19,728 nucleotides of DNA from DAINRZ01 sp964634885 (GTDB lineage: Bacteria; Bacteroidota; Ignavibacteria; Kapaibacteriales; UBA2268), in the NCBI GenBank assembly GCA_964634885.1, contig CAZWLN010000075.1, positions 1-19,728 of the forward strand, read 5' to 3'. The translations under genes were made by a program, and so were the position numbers. Position 1 is the stretch's first letter. Each line of letters opens with the position of its first letter. Of the stretch, positions 1 through 8,746 are shown one piece after another. The notes beneath the pieces were generated by a model that was not told the origin of the DNA, did not search any database, and saw nothing but the letters and a program-made list of their open reading frames with translations.

Positions 1-289
1 CTTCGGGCCATACATCAGGCCATTTTGCCAGCTTACCCTTGATATAGTCGGATTCTTTCTGGCAGTCTTTCAATTCGTTCATGCGTGCCTGGAGTTCTTT
101 TTCCAGGGATGCTTTCTCGTTCTTCTTTGCCGCAATGTCTGAAGTCAAACTTTTTTCCTGTGTGCGCAGTTGCTTGAGTTTTGCCAACTGCTCTTCTGTT
201 ACCTTCGGAGTACAGGCTGAAAAAATGAAGGATGCTGCTAACACGGCAGCGCCTGCTGTTGTAATTTTCACTAAGCCCTTTCGAAGCAT
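1..289 (-). CDS. Putative coiled-coil lipoprotein, 3' end outside window
   Basis: Read on the minus strand, an ATG at 289-287 opens a frame with no stop to the left edge (96 codons visible). Upstream of the ATG is GGGAGG at a good distance, one of the best ribosome binding sites in the window, and this fixes the start. The protein begins MLRKGLVKI, then has a hydrophobic stretch and FSAC, a lipobox-like site with Cys26 as the likely lipidated residue; Phe at -3 is slightly atypical. After the Cys comes a charged, Lys/Glu/Gln-rich segment (about residues 30-80) with no prolines, predicted to form a coiled coil, then a part rich in Lys, Trp and Pro. An envelope location is inferred. The function is unknown: small coiled-coil lipoproteins of this type often bind peptidoglycan or pair with OmpA-type proteins, but the visible part is too short to name a family. 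It is divergent from valS. Confidence 0.75.
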   Translation of the reverse strand, partial: MLRKGLVKITTAGAAVLAASFIFSACTPKVTEEQLAKLKQLRTQEKSLTSDIAAKKNEKASLEKELQARMNELKDCQKESDYIKGKLAKWPDVWPE

Positions 290-414
290 AGTTCCTCCCA
301 ATTAATAATAATTAAAAACTATATAATTATCCGTTAAAGTTTATATTTCAATAACCCATTTTCAATTATGTAAAATTATCCAATAACAAATATGAATAAT
401 TCTTAATATAAAAA

Positions 415-422
415 CAAATTTA
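415..422 (-). promoter_or_regulatory. Candidate -7 box for the lipoprotein gene
   Basis: On the minus strand this reads TAAATTTG, a full match to the Bacteroidota -7 consensus TAnnTTTG. It lies about 126 bases upstream of the lipoprotein ATG. No clear TTG sits at the expected -33 distance, and short AT-rich matches occur by chance in such DNA, so this is only a candidate. Confidence 0.25.
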
Positions 423-425
423 TTC

Positions 426-459
426 CTAATATATTCAACAATATTAGCAAAATTGCTAA
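426..459. repeat. Two overlapping inverted repeats in the divergent promoter region
   Basis: CTAATAT (426-432) pairs with ATATTAG (441-447). TTAGCAA (444-450) pairs with TTGCTAA (453-459) across a two-base spacer. The two dyads share bases 444-447, so they could form alternative structures or offer a regulator two half-overlapping sites. They lie just upstream of the candidate minus-strand -7 box, where an operator could act. The arms are AT-rich, so chance is possible. Confidence 0.35.
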
Positions 460-705
460 AATTCATCGAATCTCATTACAAAAAAATTCACAATACCCTT
501 TTTCTTCTCCTCTTTCATTTTTTCAACATATTTTTTCTACTCTCAATCGAAACCGGACAAAAGGTTTCAATCAACAGAAATTAAGCAATTACCATACCGA
601 TTTATTAATTTCAGCGTAAGTAATTCCATTCTGCTTTCAACCTGCAATCACCTTTTAATTATTACCAATATTTATGAATAGTTTCCCAGTATAGAAAAAA
701 AATCA

Positions 706-713
706 TAAATTTG
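706..713 (+). promoter_or_regulatory. Candidate -7 box for valS
   Basis: TAAATTTG matches the Bacteroidota -7 consensus TAnnTTTG and lies 42 bases upstream of the valS ATG, a reasonable leader length. About 19 bases further upstream there is only GTTT, a poor -33 element. The context is AT-rich, so confidence is low to moderate. Confidence 0.35.
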
Positions 714-755
714 AAGTTTTGTAAATTCATTTATTAAGAAAACAGATATAAGAAT

Positions 756-3458
756 ATGAAAGAATATCCAAAGGCATACGAGCCGCAGAAGTCAGAGAAC
801 AAGTGGTACGAAACATGGCAGAAGAACAGGATCTACAGCGCCGACTCCGGCAACAGCAAGAAGAAATACAGCATCCTCATGCCCCCGCCCAATGTTACGG
901 GCATACTTCATTTCGGCCATGTACTTAACAATGCCCTCCAGGACATATACATCAGGTGGAAACGTATGCTCGGCTATGAACCGTGCTGGTTCCCGGGTAC
1001 CGACCATGCAGGCATCGCCACCCAGACCAAGGTGGAAATGGAACTGAAGAAGAACAACCTCACCCGCTATGACCTGGGTAGGGAAGCTTTCCTGGACAAA
1101 GTCTGGGAATGGCGCGAGAAATACGGCGGCATCATCCTCAAACAGCTGCGTTACCTCGGTGTCTCCTGCGACTGGGACAGAACACTCTTCACAATGGACG
1201 AATCCGCTTCCAACGCAGTAAGAGAAGTGTTCATCAGACTCTACGACGATGGATTGATATACAAAGGAAAAAGGATCATCAACTGGTCCCCGCTCTCACA
1301 AACGGCTCTCTCAGACGAAGAAGTGGAGTTCCGTGAAGTGAAGGAACACCTCTTTACTTTCCGCTATTACCATGCCGACGGCAGCGGCAATTACATCAAC
1401 GTTGCCACCGTCAGGCCTGAAACCATCTTCGGCGACGTGGCCGTAGCCGTCAATCCGAAAGACGAACGCTACCAGTCACTGATTGGGAAGAAAGTAATCG
1501 TACCGCTGGCAGGCAGGGAAGTCCCCGTTGTTGCCGACGACTACGCCGACCCAACCTTCGGTACGGGCTGCGTAAAAATTACTCCTGCCCACGACCCCAA
1601 CGACTTCGAAGTCGGCCTCCGCCACAACCTCCAAATGATCAACACCATCAACCCCGACGGTACGCTCAACGAAATGACCGGAGATTACAACGGCGTGGAG
1701 CGTTTTGCCGCCAGGAAGATGATACTCGAAAAAATGAAAGAAAAGGACCTGGTCGAGAAGATAGAAGACTACACCCACAACGTGGGCTTCTCGTACAGAG
1801 GCGGCGAACCCGTCGAGCCTTACCTCTCGGACCAGTGGTTCGTCTCCATGAAACCACTGGCTGAAGACGCCCTGAAAGTAGTAATGGAAGGAAAAGTCAA
1901 GTTCTATCCCAGCCACTGGATCAAAACCTACGAACACTGGATGTCGAACGTCAGGGATTGGTGCATCTCGCGCCAGCTCTGGTGGGGACACCGCATACCT
2001 GTCTATTACACTGCCGACGGCAGGCACACAGCAGCAGCCTCTGCCGAAGAAGCTTGCAAAAAACTCGGCTTACCCGTGGGCACTGCACTCAGGCAGGACG
2101 AAGACGTACTCGACACCTGGTTCTCGTCCTGGCTCTGGCCGATGACCACCATGCGCTGGCTCCACGACGGCAAGGCCGAAGAGACACCTGACCTGAAGGC
2201 ATACCTTCCTACAGACCTTCTCGTTACTGCCCCCGACATCATATTCTTCTGGGTGGCAAGAATGATAATGGCTTCAATCAAATTCAAACAGGAAATACCT
2301 TTCAGGGATGTGTATTTCACAAGTACCATCAGGGACGGACAGGGGCGCAAGCTCTCCAAGTCCCTCGGCAATTCACCCGATCCCCTGAATATAATCGATA
2401 AATACGGCTGCGACGCCGTCAGGTTCACCGTCCTCTTCCTCTCCCCCCTGGGACAGGACGTCAAGATGGACGTTGACGTCAAGGAACAGGACATCAAATC
2501 GATGGAACTGGGCCGCAACTTCGCAAATAAAATCTGGAACGCCGGACGCTTCCTCCTGATGAAAGCCGACATGGCCGACCTGTCTCCGGGCAACGACGCG
2601 AAACTCAATCCCGAAGACATGACCATTGCCGACAAATGGATTATCTCGCGGTTCCACTCCACACTCCGCGACATACACAATGCCCTCGACAACTACAAAG
2701 TCAACGATTATTCCAAGATACTCTACGACTTCATCTGGCGCGACTTCTGCGACTGGTATGTCGAAATCATCAAAGTACAGTTGAACGAGAGGCCCGAACC
2801 CGCTTACCAGCAAGGATTGCTGCGTTTTGCGATCAGCCTCTTCGAGAATATGCTCAAGGTTTTACACCCGGTAATGCCCTTCATTACCGAAGAAATATGG
2901 CACCTGCTCGACGACAGGAATGACGGCGAAAGCATCAGCCTCCAGTCTATTCCCGACATCGACGACAAGCTTATCGACACTGAAATTGAACAGGATTTCA
3001 ACCTGCTGCAGTCCGTCGTCGAGGAATTGAGAAGGCTGCGCGCCAATTCAAATATTCCTCCCGGTCAAAAAGTGCCTGTGGAAATCTCGTGCAAATCTAA
3101 TGACAGGCTGGAACTATTCACTCAACAGTCCAATACAATCAGGACTCTCGGAACGTGCAGTTCTGTCGAAGTACGGATGGACGGCGAAAAGCCGGCCAAT
3201 TCACTCGCGTCCGTTGTCAGGGACATCGGCCTATACCTGATTATCGGCGACGTCATCGACTTAGACAAAGAAAAAGCCAGGCTGCAAGAAGAGATCGCAA
3301 GGCTCGAAAGGAATATTGCTTCGACTGAAGGTAAACTCAACAATGAGAAATTCGTTGCCAATGCACCGGAAAACATTGTCGCTTACGAACGTGAAAAGCT
3401 GGAAAGTTTCAGGCAGTCCATTGCCAAAGTCAGGGAGAACCTCGACAGCCTGTCTTAG
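756..3458 (+). CDS. valS: Valine--tRNA ligase (ValRS)
   Basis: This is a class Ia aminoacyl-tRNA synthetase that charges tRNA-Val with valine in the cytoplasm using ATP, and edits mischarged threonine. It has 900 residues, normal for bacterial ValRS. The nucleotide-binding PPPNVTG plus HFGH (HIGH signature, residues 52-55) is at the N terminus. The CP1 editing insertion is recognisable by RPETIFGDVAV and by GTGCVKITPAHDPNDFEVG starting near residue 269. The second signature is KLSKS at 532-536, a variant of KMSKS, followed by LGNSPDP. An alpha-helical anticodon-binding domain covers roughly 640-790, and a Lys/Glu-rich coiled coil from about 833 to the end is the tRNA-binding C-terminal arm typical of ValRS. 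No strong Shine-Dalgarno precedes the ATG, which is common in Bacteroidota. The gene is intact and followed by its own terminator. Confidence 0.98.
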   Translation: MKEYPKAYEPQKSENKWYETWQKNRIYSADSGNSKKKYSILMPPPNVTGILHFGHVLNNALQDIYIRWKRMLGYEPCWFPGTDHAGIATQTKVEMELKKNNLTRYDLGREAFLDKVWEWREKYGGIILKQLRYLGVSCDWDRTLFTMDESASNAVREVFIRLYDDGLIYKGKRIINWSPLSQTALSDEEVEFREVKEHLFTFRYYHADGSGNYINVATVRPETIFGDVAVAVNPKDERYQSLIGKKVIVPLAGREVPVVADDYADPTFGTGCVKITPAHDPNDFEVGLRHNLQMINTINPDGTLNEMTGDYNGVERFAARKMILEKMKEKDLVEKIEDYTHNVGFSYRGGEPVEPYLSDQWFVSMKPLAEDALKVVMEGKVKFYPSHWIKTYEHWMSNVRDWCISRQLWWGHRIPVYYTADGRHTAAASAEEACKKLGLPVGTALRQDEDVLDTWFSSWLWPMTTMRWLHDGKAEETPDLKAYLPTDLLVTAPDIIFFWVARMIMASIKFKQEIPFRDVYFTSTIRDGQGRKLSKSLGNSPDPLNIIDKYGCDAVRFTVLFLSPLGQDVKMDVDVKEQDIKSMELGRNFANKIWNAGRFLLMKADMADLSPGNDAKLNPEDMTIADKWIISRFHSTLRDIHNALDNYKVNDYSKILYDFIWRDFCDWYVEIIKVQLNERPEPAYQQGLLRFAISLFENMLKVLHPVMPFITEEIWHLLDDRNDGESISLQSIPDIDDKLIDTEIEQDFNLLQSVVEELRRLRANSNIPPGQKVPVEISCKSNDRLELFTQQSNTIRTLGTCSSVEVRMDGEKPANSLASVVRDIGLYLIIGDVIDLDKEKARLQEEIARLERNIASTEGKLNNEKFVANAPENIVAYEREKLESFRQSIAKVRENLDSLS

Positions 3459-3486
3459 TAAAAGAAACACAAGAGTAAAATATCAG

Positions 3487-3521
3487 AAAGCGTCAGTCTT
3501 ACAGGCAGGCGCTTTTTTTTT
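3487..3521 (+). terminator. Rho-independent terminator of valS
   Basis: Twenty-eight bases after the valS stop, AAAGCGTCAGTC (3487-3498) pairs with GGCAGGCGCTTT (right arm ending about 3515) across the loop TTACA. The stem has one A/A mismatch and G-T wobbles, and a run of nine T residues closes the structure (through 3521). This is the only hairpin in the window with a classical U-tract. Confidence 0.85.
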
Positions 3522-3881
3522 CGGTTCCTCATTATCCACCCTGCGCCGGCCATGCCTGCTTAGACAGTGTTTTTACGCCGGTATTATCATATAGTCAGAG
3601 TTGATATTTACAACAAAAATAATCAATTATGAATAAATATTAATTTGTTTTAACAAAAATATTAGTGTAATATAACAGTTGTATTAGTTGCAATTAATTT
3701 ATTATTTAGTTTATACTAATTATAAAGATAAAAGATAATTAAATGAGAAAATACGAAAACATCAGTAACAAGCAAAATGGTCAGGGGCGGTTCAACATTG
3801 TGTTAACCAGGCTCCCGGTACTGTCATGTAAATTCAGGAACACTTGCTGGTATTTATTAACCAAATATGAAAGGTGTCAGG
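3522..3881. other. Long AT-rich leader before the DUF11 gene
   Basis: About 360 bases lie between the valS terminator and the chosen start at 3882. The part from about 3600 to 3740 is extremely AT-rich and contains no exact TAnnTTTG box. An open frame from ATG 3743 to 3982 runs through this stretch and overlaps the next gene in another frame, but it has no recognisable domain. I read the region as promoter plus 5' leader, without a confident element. Confidence 0.4.
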
Positions 3882-6800
3882 ATGAAACTACTATACATCT
3901 ACTCAAACCCGGCGGAAGCAGCTTTACGGTGTGCGCCATCACGGCGCACAAAGCCTGCGGCAGGCCGCCTACGATCCAATAGCCTGCAAAGCTTTTGGTT
4001 CTCAGCAATACTAATGTCTTTCCTCATCCTCTTTTCAGGAATGGCTTCGGCACAACCAACACTGACAATTACAAAATCGAGTAACGCTCCCAACCCGATA
4101 CAAACAGGAGCCCCGTTCACATACACCATCACCTACAGTTGGTCAGGCGGAGCGCCCGGAACACTATATATCACAGACAATGTTCCTTCTACCCTCGACG
4201 TTTTAAGCGCTCTTCCGGGCAACCCTGTTTCAACAATCACGGGGAACCAGGTTAAGTTTACACTTACCGGTTTGACGCTGCCAAGCGGCTCAGGAACTGT
4301 GCAGATCAACGCCAGGTTCAAGCCGGGCGTTACGTGTGGAGGAACAAGAGCCTGCAACACGGCACAGATTACACTCGATCCGAACTCCGGCGCTTCCGTG
4401 AGCAGCAACGAAGTATGCGTCACTGCTGCAGAACCGGTCAACAAATGGCAATTCGAAAAAGAGTGGGTTGCAGGCTGTGCCGTCGATGACGAAGTCATTT
4501 TCAGGATCAAAGCCGTCAACCCCGCCGGTTCGGACATCGGAGGCGTAAACCTGACCAACGTTACCCTCGACGACATTATACCTCCCGGAGCACAGATACT
4601 CAGCGTAACGGGCTGGCCTTGGACCGGCATTTCAGGTACGACACTCACCCCCGGCCCGAATACATTCCAGGTCTCTCCCTGGACGATGTGGTACACAGCC
4701 TATGTGAAAGTTAAATTCCCCTCCCCCACTTTCGTTGCGGGGCAGACAGTAATAAACACAGCTCAGATGAAATTCAACACTCCGTGTAACCAAACCTTTG
4801 TTACATGGACAGATACTGCTAAAATTACCCTCTGCCAGGGAGTCAAACAAGGCGCTCTGGGCAAATATTTCTCGCTTAATCTGTATTTCCCCAACAATCC
4901 GAACTACTACCCGACATTTGCTCCGGGATGCTGCGGAACATATACCATTGCCTTTACCAATACCGGCACTCTGGGTCTGAATAGTTTCGTACTCGAGGAC
5001 AATCTTCCTTCGGAGCTTGACCTTAACAGCATCACTACGAATGTCCCGGCAGGCAACCTGCCCGTCACCGTCGATGTTTACTGCTGGACAGGCTCCTCCT
5101 GCAGCGTAACGCCCTGTACCACCGTCGTGTACAATTCAGCCGGATGGCAGACAATGACGGGGCTTCCTGCCAACGTATGTAAGGTCAAATGGACATACAG
5201 CGGTTCCATCGCCGTTTCGCAGAGCCTCGCAAACTACCTCGACGTCTGCGTCCGGACTACGGACTATATATCAGGGAACCCGGTCCTTCCCAACCAGAAT
5301 ATAATAAACACTGTAGTTGCATCGGCAAGCGGACTGGCGCCAATCACGGCTACACACACCAAACCTGTGGACGTAACACAGCCTAAGGTAATTGCCACCA
5401 AGCTGTTCATCGGCGACTGCGATAATACCTGTAACGTGCAGCCAAACGGGCCCTTCCAGCCCGGGGACATCGTCAGGTTCAGGATGGCAGTTGCGAACAT
5501 AGGTAACACCAGCGCTACATCCTGTTCCATCAGCGATATACTCCCGTCAGGACTAACGTATGTCGGTAACGAAACCTATTACTACGGCTCTTTCAACTGG
5601 ATGGCGAATATTTACAGCCCGCCTTGCTGTTCGCTTACGGTAGCAGTGCCTTCGCAGGTCGGCGGTACAATCACAACCCCTGCCGTCGGAGCTACCAACC
5701 TCACCTGGACATTCCCAACGCTGCCGAGCCGCTGCGACGGAGTTGTCGATTACTTCATCATCGACTTCGACGTGAAGATTTCCGACGCTCCACCGGCTCC
5801 TCCGGGCCAGTACCAGAACAAGTTCACGATTTCAGCAAGCAACATTACACCTGTTACTTCGAATATTGCCTACCTAACAGTAAACGCTACTGCACAGTTA
5901 CAGGCCATCAAGGAAGTACGGAAACAGGGAGTAGGCGCCCCCTGGGCTTTCAGCGCTACAGCACTACCCGGAGGTTCCATCCAGTACAAGCTCTCTGTCA
6001 AGAATACGGGGAACACACCGCTGACAAACCTCTGCCTGCTGGACATAATGCCCTGGCTCGGCGACATTAAGGTCCTGCCGCCATACACCAGCAGGGGCAG
6101 CATGTTCAACATACCCTATTCTCCTGCAAACGGGCCGATAAACATCACACCCACCGGCTTTACATCCTATCTGAACTCTCTGGGACTTACCCAGTCGCAG
6201 AATCCAAGGCGTTCGACCGAATGCGGCGGTTTCTGTGGAGTAAGCGACCCTCCCGGGGCTTTGGCAGGTACTTTTGTAACGACGCCGGTACAAACCTATT
6301 CCTTTAAAGTTACGGCCAATTCCAGTGTCAATCTGGCTCCCGGGGCTACCCTCGATGTCATTGTCCCTGCAAAGGTACCTTCGTCGGGAGTGCAGGTACA
6401 GAACACTGCCTGCAATTCATTTGCAATACAGGCAATACCACTTGGAATGCCGTCTGTTTGCCTGTCGGCAGAGTCTAACAACGCCTGCGTCGCTGTCGAG
6501 GAACCCAAGCCCTGCCTGGAGCTTGCAGAAGCACAGCTGAAATGTGTTGGCCAGAACGCCGAGGGGCAGTGGGTTTACCAACTGTCGTTCATCATTACGA
6601 ACCAGACAGGCCAGGGTACAAGCCTACAGTTGACCTCGAACAGCGGCACCGTCAGCAATGTCAGCCCTGCAACCATTCCAAACGGGGTTCCAACAACGGT
6701 AACAGCAACGGTGTTAACCTCTTCCACGAGCGGCCAGATATGCTTTGTGGCAATGCTAAACGGACCGAACCAGCAGATACTCTGTGAGAAGCTGTTCTGC

Positions 6801-8423
6801 CTCGATGTCGTTCCCTGTCCCGATCCCTGCCCCTGTCCGTTCGAAATAAAAATCGACAGGAAAGACCCGGTCCAGGCTTCCGGCAACCTGGTATTCCTGA
6901 GTAACCAGGTAAGTGTCAGCACACCTGTCCAGAAGGTAAGAGCCACCATCGTCAGCGCTGTTGTAACACAGACCTGCGTCAATCCTACAGGCAATACTAC
7001 ATATACTCCCGGAGCAACCATTACCTGGACAAGCCTCAATCCATTGCTCACAACCGGCCTGGGTACAAGCGAGGTTACATGGACCAATCTCCAGTGCCCG
7101 CAGGTACAGAACCAGCCGTTCAACATGTACATCAACATTCCTGCGGCACCTCCTAAGAAATGCATTCAGAGAATTAAGATCTGCGTCAGATATACATTCA
7201 CCGACTGCAAATGCAACACCTGCGACACATTGATCTGCTACGAATTTACCAGGAAATGGACGCCTTTCGATCTCTACGAAAACTTCGAAGGAACGGTAAT
7301 TCACGGCGATAAAGGAACTGTCCCTGTCATCCAGGCAGAAACCGCCGGCACTAACTTCGCAAAGATTACGATGAACTCTTCGGGCAAAGGCTCACTTCTC
7401 ATCAGCAATCCTGCAGAGGATGAATACACAACCGGCATTATCCTCAATACTGTTAAAATGTCCGCATCGCCCGGAGTAAAGTTGTCCGCAATGAAGTCGG
7501 ATAACAAATCGATGAGCAGCGGTGCAGACGGCTTGACAGGCCTGACAAGCAGCGGAGCCCTGGCGCCCGGCCAATCGGTCACATACGAACTTCAGTTTGA
7601 AAATGACGAAGCGCTTAAAACCTGGGTCAATACTCTGGACTTCAGTTACACCGTTGACGGCATTCCCGATACGCTTTCCGCATCGGTAAACATAAAGGTA
7701 CGTACTCCGGGAGTTGTCGGAGGTGATGTGTTGCTGAACAACAACAATGACCTCGTCAAAAATGCCAGGACTTATGCCCTATGGTTCCAAAATGCGAATA
7801 TGGCAAAAGACAGCATCGGGAAATTGGTCCTAAGCGTCGATGAAGGCACAATACTTGCCGTCGGCCCTGCAATCGACAGCAAAGAAGTTGCCCTCAAAGG
7901 CTACAGTCTTAACAAGGACGGCAGCCTGACACTGATGACCGGCGAACCCGTTAACGATCAGGCCGGAACTGCGATGATCCCCCCCGGAACAAATATCGGC
8001 CCGATATACATTACCATTGCCGGAAGCGAGACAGGCCCCAATATTCTGAGGTTTGAAACCCAAACGGGCGAAGGCGACGTCGTTACAAGCGGCACAGCAG
8101 AATTGAACGATCCTGTAAACGGTGTGGACGGCTTCATCCCTGAGGGCAGCTTTGAGGTCATCGCCCTGTCCGACGCCAGGCCCAACCCGACGGACGGATC
8201 GACACTAATCGGCTTCAAGCTGTTTGAAAGGGAGAATCACGTTACACTTACGGTCAGCGACACAAAAGGTAACCTGGTAGCTACCCTGATCGGCGGTACT
8301 GCGCTCGAAGCAGGAATACACGAAACCCTGTTCAATCCCGGCAACCTTCCCGCCGGAGTTTACTTCTACACACTCAGGGCAGGTACCGTAACACAAACGC
8401 GGAAACTAATCATCCTGAGATAG
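3882..8423 (+). CDS. Large secreted DUF11-repeat protein with T9SS type A sorting domain
   Basis: The start at 3882 is chosen because AAGGTG (3871-3876) sits five bases upstream; ATG 3867 has no ribosome binding site. The protein has 1513 residues. A hydrophobic segment at about 38-54 ends in ASA|Q, a signal peptidase I site, preceded by an unusually long 37-residue basic n-region partly encoded by a palindromic element. The mature part carries about five DUF11-like beta-sandwich modules between residues 60 and 800, each with a pattern such as VKNTGNTPLTN...DIMP. A Cys-rich stretch follows, including CPDPCPCP near 979-986, then further beta-rich domains. The last ~85 residues (ARPNPTDG... LPAGVYFYTL... 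KLIIL) form a T9SS type A C-terminal sorting domain. It is therefore predicted to cross the inner membrane by Sec and the outer membrane by T9SS, and to end up anchored or released at the surface. A structural or adhesive role is an inference; no catalytic motif is visible. Confidence 0.9.
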   Translation: MKLLYIYSNPAEAALRCAPSRRTKPAAGRLRSNSLQSFWFSAILMSFLILFSGMASAQPTLTITKSSNAPNPIQTGAPFTYTITYSWSGGAPGTLYITDNVPSTLDVLSALPGNPVSTITGNQVKFTLTGLTLPSGSGTVQINARFKPGVTCGGTRACNTAQITLDPNSGASVSSNEVCVTAAEPVNKWQFEKEWVAGCAVDDEVIFRIKAVNPAGSDIGGVNLTNVTLDDIIPPGAQILSVTGWPWTGISGTTLTPGPNTFQVSPWTMWYTAYVKVKFPSPTFVAGQTVINTAQMKFNTPCNQTFVTWTDTAKITLCQGVKQGALGKYFSLNLYFPNNPNYYPTFAPGCCGTYTIAFTNTGTLGLNSFVLEDNLPSELDLNSITTNVPAGNLPVTVDVYCWTGSSCSVTPCTTVVYNSAGWQTMTGLPANVCKVKWTYSGSIAVSQSLANYLDVCVRTTDYISGNPVLPNQNIINTVVASASGLAPITATHTKPVDVTQPKVIATKLFIGDCDNTCNVQPNGPFQPGDIVRFRMAVANIGNTSATSCSISDILPSGLTYVGNETYYYGSFNWMANIYSPPCCSLTVAVPSQVGGTITTPAVGATNLTWTFPTLPSRCDGVVDYFIIDFDVKISDAPPAPPGQYQNKFTISASNITPVTSNIAYLTVNATAQLQAIKEVRKQGVGAPWAFSATALPGGSIQYKLSVKNTGNTPLTNLCLLDIMPWLGDIKVLPPYTSRGSMFNIPYSPANGPINITPTGFTSYLNSLGLTQSQNPRRSTECGGFCGVSDPPGALAGTFVTTPVQTYSFKVTANSSVNLAPGATLDVIVPAKVPSSGVQVQNTACNSFAIQAIPLGMPSVCLSAESNNACVAVEEPKPCLELAEAQLKCVGQNAEGQWVYQLSFIITNQTGQGTSLQLTSNSGTVSNVSPATIPNGVPTTVTATVLTSSTSGQICFVAMLNGPNQQILCEKLFCLDVVPCPDPCPCPFEIKIDRKDPVQASGNLVFLSNQVSVSTPVQKVRATIVSAVVTQTCVNPTGNTTYTPGATITWTSLNPLLTTGLGTSEVTWTNLQCPQVQNQPFNMYINIPAAPPKKCIQRIKICVRYTFTDCKCNTCDTLICYEFTRKWTPFDLYENFEGTVIHGDKGTVPVIQAETAGTNFAKITMNSSGKGSLLISNPAEDEYTTGIILNTVKMSASPGVKLSAMKSDNKSMSSGADGLTGLTSSGALAPGQSVTYELQFENDEALKTWVNTLDFSYTVDGIPDTLSASVNIKVRTPGVVGGDVLLNNNNDLVKNARTYALWFQNANMAKDSIGKLVLSVDEGTILAVGPAIDSKEVALKGYSLNKDGSLTLMTGEPVNDQAGTAMIPPGTNIGPIYITIAGSETGPNILRFETQTGEGDVVTSGTAELNDPVNGVDGFIPEGSFEVIALSDARPNPTDGSTLIGFKLFERENHVTLTVSDTKGNLVATLIGGTALEAGIHETLFNPGNLPAGVYFYTLRAGTVTQTRKLIILR
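3920..3993. repeat. GC-rich REP-like palindromic segment inside the DUF11 gene
   Basis: TGTGCGCC (3930-3937) pairs perfectly with GGCGCACA (3943-3950) across ATCAC. Immediately after, GCCTG (3953-3957) pairs with CAGGC (3961-3965), and an alternative pairing GCGGC/GCCGC covers 3957-3968. The whole is bounded by AGCTTT (3920-3925) and its complement AAAGCT (3988-3993). It is markedly GC-rich between an AT-rich leader and ordinary coding DNA. It is translated in frame as residues about 13-38, the Arg/Ala/Pro/Ser-rich n-region of the signal peptide. It resembles a REP or small mobile palindromic unit, but that identity needs a second genomic copy to prove. Confidence 0.5.
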
Positions 8424-8458
8424 AATCTTTTCACGATCATCCTCATCCCGATGAAAAG

Positions 8459-8490
8459 AACGCCGTGCCGTCGCAAGATGGTACGGCGTT
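8459..8490 (+). terminator. GCAA-capped hairpin after the DUF11 gene
   Basis: A 14-base-pair stem (8459-8472 with 8477-8490, including two G-T wobbles) is capped by GCAA, a GNRA-type tetraloop. It lies 36 bases past the stop codon. The following bases are TCAATTATTA rather than a T-run, so it may be a weak terminator, act in both directions, or stabilise the 3' end of the mRNA. Confidence 0.6.
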
Positions 8491-8685
8491 TCAATTATTA
8501 TCTCCCTGTAACAACTTACTGAGCCACGTTCCTCTCTCATATCCTCACTTTTTAGTAATATTATTGCAGGCGAACTATTTATTAAAAATTGTTACAAAAA
8601 ATTAATTGGTAAAGAATAGTAAAATGCAGAACCGGCAACAGTTTCGCGTATCAGCGCCTGATAAGGAAAAACCGGAATTTTTTCG

Positions 8686-8693
8686 TAATTTTG
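8686..8693 (+). promoter_or_regulatory. Candidate -7 box for the first propeller gene
   Basis: TAATTTTG is an exact match to TAnnTTTG and lies 53 bases upstream of ATG 8747. No TTG is seen at the usual -33 distance. The dyad at 8649-8663 falls just upstream of the -33 position and could be an operator. Confidence 0.4.
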
Positions 8694-8746
8694 CATTATG
8701 GAATGAAATATGGGAAAAATTTTGAGCTTTACGGGGGTGTATGATA

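Larger units (their letters stand above)
290..755. other. AT-rich divergent intergenic region
   Basis: This 466-base gap separates the minus-strand lipoprotein gene from valS and is very AT-rich. I see no ORF that looks coding and no RNA gene. It holds candidate -7 boxes for both directions and two overlapping inverted repeats, listed separately. Confidence 0.6.
8424..8746. other. Intergenic region between DUF11 gene and first propeller gene
   Basis: The 323-base gap begins with the hairpin at 8459-8490 and ends with a G-rich ribosome binding site (GGGGG at 8733-8737). It also holds a short dyad, TATCAG/CTGATA around CGC (8649-8663), about 20 bases upstream of a perfect TAnnTTTG box. No convincing ORF is present. 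Confidence 0.5.

Noticed and set aside
81..305. 74-residue plus-strand frame at the left edge
   Set aside because: It lies opposite the minus-strand lipoprotein frame, which has a strong ribosome binding site, signal peptide and lipobox.
2006..2692. 228-residue antisense frame within valS (also 1476-2027 on the minus strand)
   Set aside because: Lies wholly opposite well-conserved ValRS coding sequence and shows no domain; GC-rich third positions in the sense frame leave antisense frames open by chance.
3743..3982. 79-residue open frame from ATG 3743 overlapping the start of the DUF11 gene
   Set aside because: No ribosome binding site, no recognisable domain, and it overlaps the better-supported signal peptide frame. 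It also does not join the main frame by a single obvious shift.
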